Source: an uncultured Candidatus Melainabacteria bacterium
Lineage (GTDB): Bacteria > Cyanobacteriota > Vampirovibrionia > Gastranaerophilales > Gastranaerophilaceae
Assembly: GCA_947361615.1 (NCBI GenBank)
Contig: CANAJP010000003.1
Span: 17,432 to 81,431 of the forward strand
Length of the DNA: 64,000 nucleotides
Direction: 5' to 3'
Below are positions 59,306 through 64,000 of this stretch, piece by piece. Under the pieces are notes generated by a model. The model was not told the DNA's origin, ran no database searches, and saw only the letters and a program-made list of their open reading frames with translations. The number at the start of each line of letters is the position of its first letter. Within the stretch, counting starts at the first letter, position 1. Both the position numbers and the translations under genes were made by a program.

Positions 59306-59959
59306 TTATACAGTATTAAACATTCTATCGCCTGCATCACCCATGCCAGGTACGATATACCCCTTTTCGTTTAAATGGTCATCCAGCGTTGCAGTAATAA
59401 TTTCCAAATCTGGAAAATGTTTTTGCAGATTTTCAACGCCCTCAGGTGCCGCGATTATCGAAATAGCCTTAATGTTTTGAATTGGAACCCCTTTTTCTAA
59501 ATAAAGACGAACACTTTCAAGCAGAGAATTCCCCGTTGCAAGCATTGGATCGGTAATAAAAACATAAGTACGATTAGCATCTTTTAGGCTTTTAGGAAGT
59601 TTATTGTAATACCAGACAGGCTTCAATGTCGCTTCGTCACGGTACATACCGATATGTCGGATTACGGCTTGCGGCAAGATATCCACGGCCTCATCAGTAA
59701 AAATCAAACCTGCACGAAGAATAGGAGAAATAATTATTTCAACATCTTCATCCACAACTTTTGTGGTAAAAGTCGTGAGCGGGGTCGTAACCTCTTTATC
59801 TACCAATGGCAAGGATTTTGATGCTTCGTATAAAAGACAGCTCGTAATCTTACGCGCTGCGTATCTAACCTCGCTACTCTTTGTATCTTTATCGCGCATT
59901 ATGTATAAATTTGTTAAAATAACAGGGTTTTGAACAATATTCAGTTTATCTTTATTCAT
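59306..59959 (-). CDS. upp: Uracil phosphoribosyltransferase
   Basis: ISPILRAGLIFTDEAVDILPQAVIRHIGMYRDE, DPMLATGNSL, PGMGDAGDRMF. Confidence 0.95.
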   Translation of the reverse strand: MNKDKLNIVQNPVILTNLYIMRDKDTKSSEVRYAARKITSCLLYEASKSLPLVDKEVTTPLTTFTTKVVDEDVEIIISPILRAGLIFTDEAVDILPQAVIRHIGMYRDEATLKPVWYYNKLPKSLKDANRTYVFITDPMLATGNSLLESVRLYLEKGVPIQNIKAISIIAAPEGVENLQKHFPDLEIITATLDDHLNEKGYIVPGMGDAGDRMFNTV

Positions 59960-60561
59960 TTCTCAATTCCTTTTTTACTGCCATTGAACTTTTTCAAATG
60001 CTCGACTGTACGCTGCATGTGTCCCGTAAATTCGACATAATTATCGTACTGTCCGGCTTCAATATAGGGCGTCATCTGCTTCATAAAATAGTTAAACTTG
60101 CCACCGATTAAGGCCATTTTGCTGAACATATTGTCCAGCAAATCAACAGAATGTGCAAGCCTGAATGTATCTTTGATATTAATAATTTTCTCGGTTTTTA
60201 AATCCGGCGCCGTAGGCGGATAAAGCTCAAGAGATTTAGTTCCCCCCATTCCATTGAACTCAACGTTGGCAACAACGCCTTTAGGCAAAACAAAATCTTT
60301 ATCATTAAGCACGAATTTTACATACACCTCGTTTGAAATCAATTTTGCATAGCTGACATATCCGACCTGAACTCCCATATATTTAACAGGAGAGCCGACA
60401 ATCAAACCGTCAACATCTGAAAGAAAAATTTGATACTGTTTTATTGCCTTATGCTGTTTGTAGTGATACATTCTAATAGAAAACAAAACGATACACAACA
60501 GACTAAACCAGATAACAGCTTCAAGAATTAAAATTCTATTAATATCCAAACGTTTGTTCAT
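59956..60561 (-). CDS. MlaD/MCE family protein
   Basis: N-terminal TM then YQIFLSDVDGLIVGSPVKYMGVQVGYV; ATG at 60561 is the likelier start. Confidence 0.85.
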   Translation of the reverse strand: MNKRLDINRILILEAVIWFSLLCIVLFSIRMYHYKQHKAIKQYQIFLSDVDGLIVGSPVKYMGVQVGYVSYAKLISNEVYVKFVLNDKDFVLPKGVVANVEFNGMGGTKSLELYPPTAPDLKTEKIINIKDTFRLAHSVDLLDNMFSKMALIGGKFNYFMKQMTPYIEAGQYDNYVEFTGHMQRTVEHLKKFNGSKKGIEK

Positions 60562-60584
60562 AGATAAATTATACAACAAAAAAA

Positions 60585-61817
60585 CTAAGAGATATACTTC
60601 ACACCAACAAGCTCATCGGGCATAAATTGCTGTTCAAAATCCGGTGCTGCATGCGAATAAACATACCCTACGCCAAACCCGTATTTTGAAGCGTCTTTAT
60701 AATGAGCGTCACGCAAATGCATTGGCGGCGGAAAATCTTTACCGGAATCAATATCCGCAAGCGCCGCGTCTATTGCCATAATCGCTTTGTTAGATTTCTT
60801 AGCCTGTGCCACATAAATCACAGCTTCAGCAAGCGGAATTCTACCCTCTGGAAGTCCTAATAATTCAACCGCGCGGTATGCATTCACGGCAATATTTAAA
60901 GCATTAGGGTCAGCAAGTCCGACATCCTCTGCCGCGCAAACAATCAGACGTCTTGCGATAAATCTCGGGTCTTCACCTGCCGCAATCATTTTCGCAAGAT
61001 AATAAATCGCCGCGTTAGGGTCGCTTCCGCGCAAACTCTTTTGAAATGCTGACGCACAGTCATAGTGTTCTTGCTGGGAATATCTTGTGTTGCGTTTTTG
61101 ACAAATCTCTTCAATAATCGCAACCGTTAAATTACGTTTATTATCTTTCAAATCACTTGCAAAATAAGCATTTTCAACAATATTCAAGGCATATCTTGCG
61201 TCACCGCGTGCCAGATTTATGATAAAATCGAGAACCCCTGTTTCACAATCCATCGGCATATAGTTTTTCGCAAGATGTTCAAACCCGCGCATAATAATTC
61301 TTTTCATTGAATTATCATCAATAGAGTTCAACCTTATAACCTGAACCCGTGACAACAGTGCCGGAACAACCTGAAACGAAGGATTTTCAGTCGTAGAACC
61401 AATAAGGAAAATCGTTCCGTTTTCAAGGTGCGGCAAAAGCGCATCCTGTTGAGTTTTTGAATAACGGTGAATTTCATCGATGAACAAAATAGTTTTAACA
61501 CCAGAACGCAAAGACATCTTAGCCTTTTCAACCGCGTCTTTAATGTCTTTAATCCCAGACGTTACGGCAGAAAGCTCTATAAAATCAGCATTGGTTTTTG
61601 TGGCAATAAGACGCGCAAGTGTCGTCTTTCCACACCCCGGAGTTCCCCAGAAAATCAGCGAAAAAAGGCGTTTTGTCTGCAATAAATTCAATAGCGGACT
61701 TTTTTCGCTCACAATATTACTCTGGCCCATAAACTCCTCTAAAGTTTTGGGGCGCAAGGCTTCTGCTAGCGGAATTTGTTTATTCTGATTTTCCAGTTCC
61801 GTAAATAAATTGTTCAT
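60585..61817 (-). CDS. rarA: Replication-associated recombination protein RarA/MgsA AAA ATPase
   Basis: PLAEALRPKTLEEFMGQ, WGTPGCGKTTLARL, DEIHRYSKTQQDALLPHLE. Confidence 0.95.
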   Translation of the reverse strand: MNNLFTELENQNKQIPLAEALRPKTLEEFMGQSNIVSEKSPLLNLLQTKRLFSLIFWGTPGCGKTTLARLIATKTNADFIELSAVTSGIKDIKDAVEKAKMSLRSGVKTILFIDEIHRYSKTQQDALLPHLENGTIFLIGSTTENPSFQVVPALLSRVQVIRLNSIDDNSMKRIIMRGFEHLAKNYMPMDCETGVLDFIINLARGDARYALNIVENAYFASDLKDNKRNLTVAIIEEICQKRNTRYSQQEHYDCASAFQKSLRGSDPNAAIYYLAKMIAAGEDPRFIARRLIVCAAEDVGLADPNALNIAVNAYRAVELLGLPEGRIPLAEAVIYVAQAKKSNKAIMAIDAALADIDSGKDFPPPMHLRDAHYKDASKYGFGVGYVYSHAAPDFEQQFMPDELVGVKYIS

Positions 61818-61851
61818 AGTATAATTGTAGCATAAAGGGGATAAAAGTCTA

Positions 61852-63039
61852 ATGAGTAAGAATGTTTTTATTTGGGTATCGGTTATTTTCTTAGTGATTG
61901 TTGCGTTATTTTTACGTCCTCAGAAAAAATCCGATGAACTTGTTTTCTGGACGCTTCAAATGCGCGATTTTTCACCTTATATGGAAAAGGTCATCACGAA
62001 TTTTGAAAAAGAAAATCCCGAAATAAAAATCAAATGGGTAGACATTCCATTCTCCGAGGGTGAAAAACGAACTCTCGCCGCGATTTTGAGCGATACTCCA
62101 CCGGATTTAGTAAACCTTAACCCTGATTTCTCTGCGTTACTGGCGCAAAAAGGAACTCTCACTGAAATTGAGAACTCAGCGCTCACACAATTTCCGCAAG
62201 AAATCATTAACAATATGAAATACAACGGTAAAAACTATTTTATCCCGTGGTACGCAACATCAGCTCTGACTTTTTATAACAAAAAACTTTTACCTAACCC
62301 TCCGAAAAACTACAACGAAATTTTCGCGCGCTGCCATGCAGGTGTTACGAAACCGTTTTTAATGTTTAACTTTGCAGAAAATGATTCAATGCTAAAACTT
62401 CTGAACAAATACGGTATAAATTCAGCGGAAATGATAAATTCACAACTGGCCATCGATCTTTATAGCACAATTCAGGAAGCTTACACATCCGGATGTTTCC
62501 CGAAAGAAAGCCTTACTCAGACTCATAGAGAATCGCTAGAAAAATTCATGGCGGAAGAAATTTTAATGTTTGAGGGCGGTTCCAACTTTCTTAATCTTAT
62601 AAAAGAAAACGCACCGCGCACATTTAAAAATACGGCCCTGAGCGCACAACTTACAGGCGAAACTGGCAACTTCAACTTCTCAATGATGAATTTTATTATC
62701 CCGATAAAATCAAAAAAACAGCAAGAAGCTTTAAAATTTGCACTTTTCCTAACGAACGAAGAGAACCAGCTTGAACTGGCAAAACTTACAAACATTCTGG
62801 CGGTAAATAAAAATGCATTAAACAATGAATTTTATACAAAATCTGACGGGGATATTTTCACGCAAGCCCGCGTTTTCAGCGCAAAACAGCTAAAAAACAT
62901 TCAACCTCAGCCGTTTTACCCTCATAGAAAAGAGCTTATAACATTAATTAACAACGCGACCCAAAAAATAATACTTAAACAGGACGCTATAGAAAACGTC
63001 CTGAATAAGCTTAGAACTGATTGGAGCAGATTAAATTAG
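61852..63039 (+). CDS. ABC transporter sugar-type solute-binding protein (family 1)
   Basis: N-terminal TM/signal, FEKENPEIKIKWVDIPFSEGEKRTLAAILSDTPPDLVNL, YATSALTFYNKKLL. Confidence 0.88.
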   Translation: MSKNVFIWVSVIFLVIVALFLRPQKKSDELVFWTLQMRDFSPYMEKVITNFEKENPEIKIKWVDIPFSEGEKRTLAAILSDTPPDLVNLNPDFSALLAQKGTLTEIENSALTQFPQEIINNMKYNGKNYFIPWYATSALTFYNKKLLPNPPKNYNEIFARCHAGVTKPFLMFNFAENDSMLKLLNKYGINSAEMINSQLAIDLYSTIQEAYTSGCFPKESLTQTHRESLEKFMAEEILMFEGGSNFLNLIKENAPRTFKNTALSAQLTGETGNFNFSMMNFIIPIKSKKQQEALKFALFLTNEENQLELAKLTNILAVNKNALNNEFYTKSDGDIFTQARVFSAKQLKNIQPQPFYPHRKELITLINNATQKIILKQDAIENVLNKLRTDWSRLN

Positions 63040-64000
63040 CGTTGAACACACCTTACTTTGCAATAAGACGTTACAGGATAGTTGCATCGCTCACCATTAG
63101 TCAATAAAAGCGACCAGCCATGGTCTTTATCAATTTTAGTTCCGGACCAATATACATTATGTCCGGAAGTTTGACTTTCACCTGTCATAGCCCGCCAGTT
63201 ATAGAACATAGAACTTAATTCGTCAATATTAGGCATTCGCAATTCACTGCTCAAATCTTTACAATACCCTAAAGTTTGTTTTTGATTTTTATAAACACTG
63301 GATTCTTTATTATAAGGCATTGGAGCGACCACCACCGGATCTGACGGGTATAAAACTGAAATAAACCCGATATCTTTACCGACAGTGTTCGGCCCCTTTG
63401 AACCATTCAAGTCATACAGAAAATTCGCGCACATTAACGACTGAGAGAAATATCTGCCTTTACCGGTAATAGGCCCTTGACAGAAAGGATTATAGTGCAC
63501 CAGAACACTTTCTCCGTTAGCTGTTTCAAACGCAGCCGCCTTAGAAATTTTCTGACTATAAGTGCCGGAATATGATATAGTAGTTCCATCAGCCCCACCA
63601 CCATATGCCCCCGAATACGAGCCGTTAAACATGGCGTTATAGCCTGATAAATCAATAATATCCGAGAGTAAAAATGCAGAAGCCCCATTTAGAGGAATCA
63701 TCTTAGAAGCCAATCCACAATCAGCTAAATTTGTAGAATCACAAATATTATTTATTTTAAGGACTTTAGATAATCCTGCTGTGACAAAAGTTTCAGCGGC
63801 TGTATCTGTTGTGTCATCAAGAGTACCATAACCATTCAATGCAGGCATTAATGCTATTGCCTGTGAAAATCTTGCATAAAGTGCTTTTCGCTGAGTGTTC
63901 CAGGTGCGCTCATTAATGTTGCCGGTTAACGACGGCAACGTTATCGCAGCTACCACACCGATAATGGTGAGAGATAAAAGTATCTCTGCCATGGTAAAGG
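63036..64000 (-). CDS. Prepilin-like protein, DUF1566/lectin-like C-terminus (copy 3, leader truncated by window edge)
   Basis: ...FTMAEILLSLTIIGVVAAITLPSLTGNINERTW, DLNGSKGPNTVGKDIG, LRMPNIDELSSMF ... KVRCVQR. Confidence 0.82.
   Translation of the reverse strand, partial: FTMAEILLSLTIIGVVAAITLPSLTGNINERTWNTQRKALYARFSQAIALMPALNGYGTLDDTTDTAAETFVTAGLSKVLKINNICDSTNLADCGLASKMIPLNGASAFLLSDIIDLSGYNAMFNGSYSGAYGGGADGTTISYSGTYSQKISKAAAFETANGESVLVHYNPFCQGPITGKGRYFSQSLMCANFLYDLNGSKGPNTVGKDIGFISVLYPSDPVVVAPMPYNKESSVYKNQKQTLGYCKDLSSELRMPNIDELSSMFYNWRAMTGESQTSGHNVYWSGTKIDKDHGWSLLLTNGERCNYPVTSYCKVRCVQR

Noticed and set aside
54282-64000. Diversity-generating retroelement diversifying the lectin-like pilin C-termini
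   Set aside because: Attractive because DGR targets often have C-type lectin folds, but no reverse transcriptase, Avd or template repeat is visible in this window
1-64000. CRISPR array
   Set aside because: No regularly spaced direct repeats with unique spacers seen; the dispersed repeats are palindromic and not arrayed
1-64000. Prophage, transposase or rRNA operon
   Set aside because: No transposase, integrase, phage structural gene or rRNA sequence recognised

Overview
The window is a contiguous, low-GC bacterial chromosome segment dominated by housekeeping genes. The gene content (LdpA-like Fe-S protein, DUF3326 protein, GH57, PilT, dispersed type IV pilin-like genes) suggests a non-photosynthetic cyanobacterial relative of the Melainabacteria/Gastranaerophilales type; this is inferred from content only. 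Recognised genes include pilT, recO, trmD, rimM, ribF, an ldpA-like gene, nrnA-like, an opp-like ABC operon, a sigma-70 factor, aspS, a HIT gene, speE, an RseP-like protease, mutL, gcvT-gcvH-gcvPA, GH57, dut, alaS, tRNA-Leu(CAA), pnuC, secY-rplO-rpmD-rpsE, mutS, dtd, rlmN, recA, valS, upp, an MCE gene and rarA. The most interesting signal is a scattered family of three prepilin-like genes at 54-64 kb. They share a near-identical N-terminus, a variable middle and a DUF1566/C-type-lectin-like C-terminus. The two with visible upstream DNA share a promoter-like block and carry a 12-13 nt poly-G tract inside the leader. In one of these a single-base change in tract length would switch the ORF; in the other the tract is in frame but an in-frame TAA sits in the leader. 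Other leads are an orphan third poly-C/G tract, REP-like palindromes (one inside a pilin leader, one with a nested insertion), a duplicated and interrupted tRNA-Leu 3' end, accessory proteins sharing a short N-terminal N-F-x-G type tag, a site-2 protease with a fused degenerate copy of itself, and a Cys-rich insertion in AlaRS.
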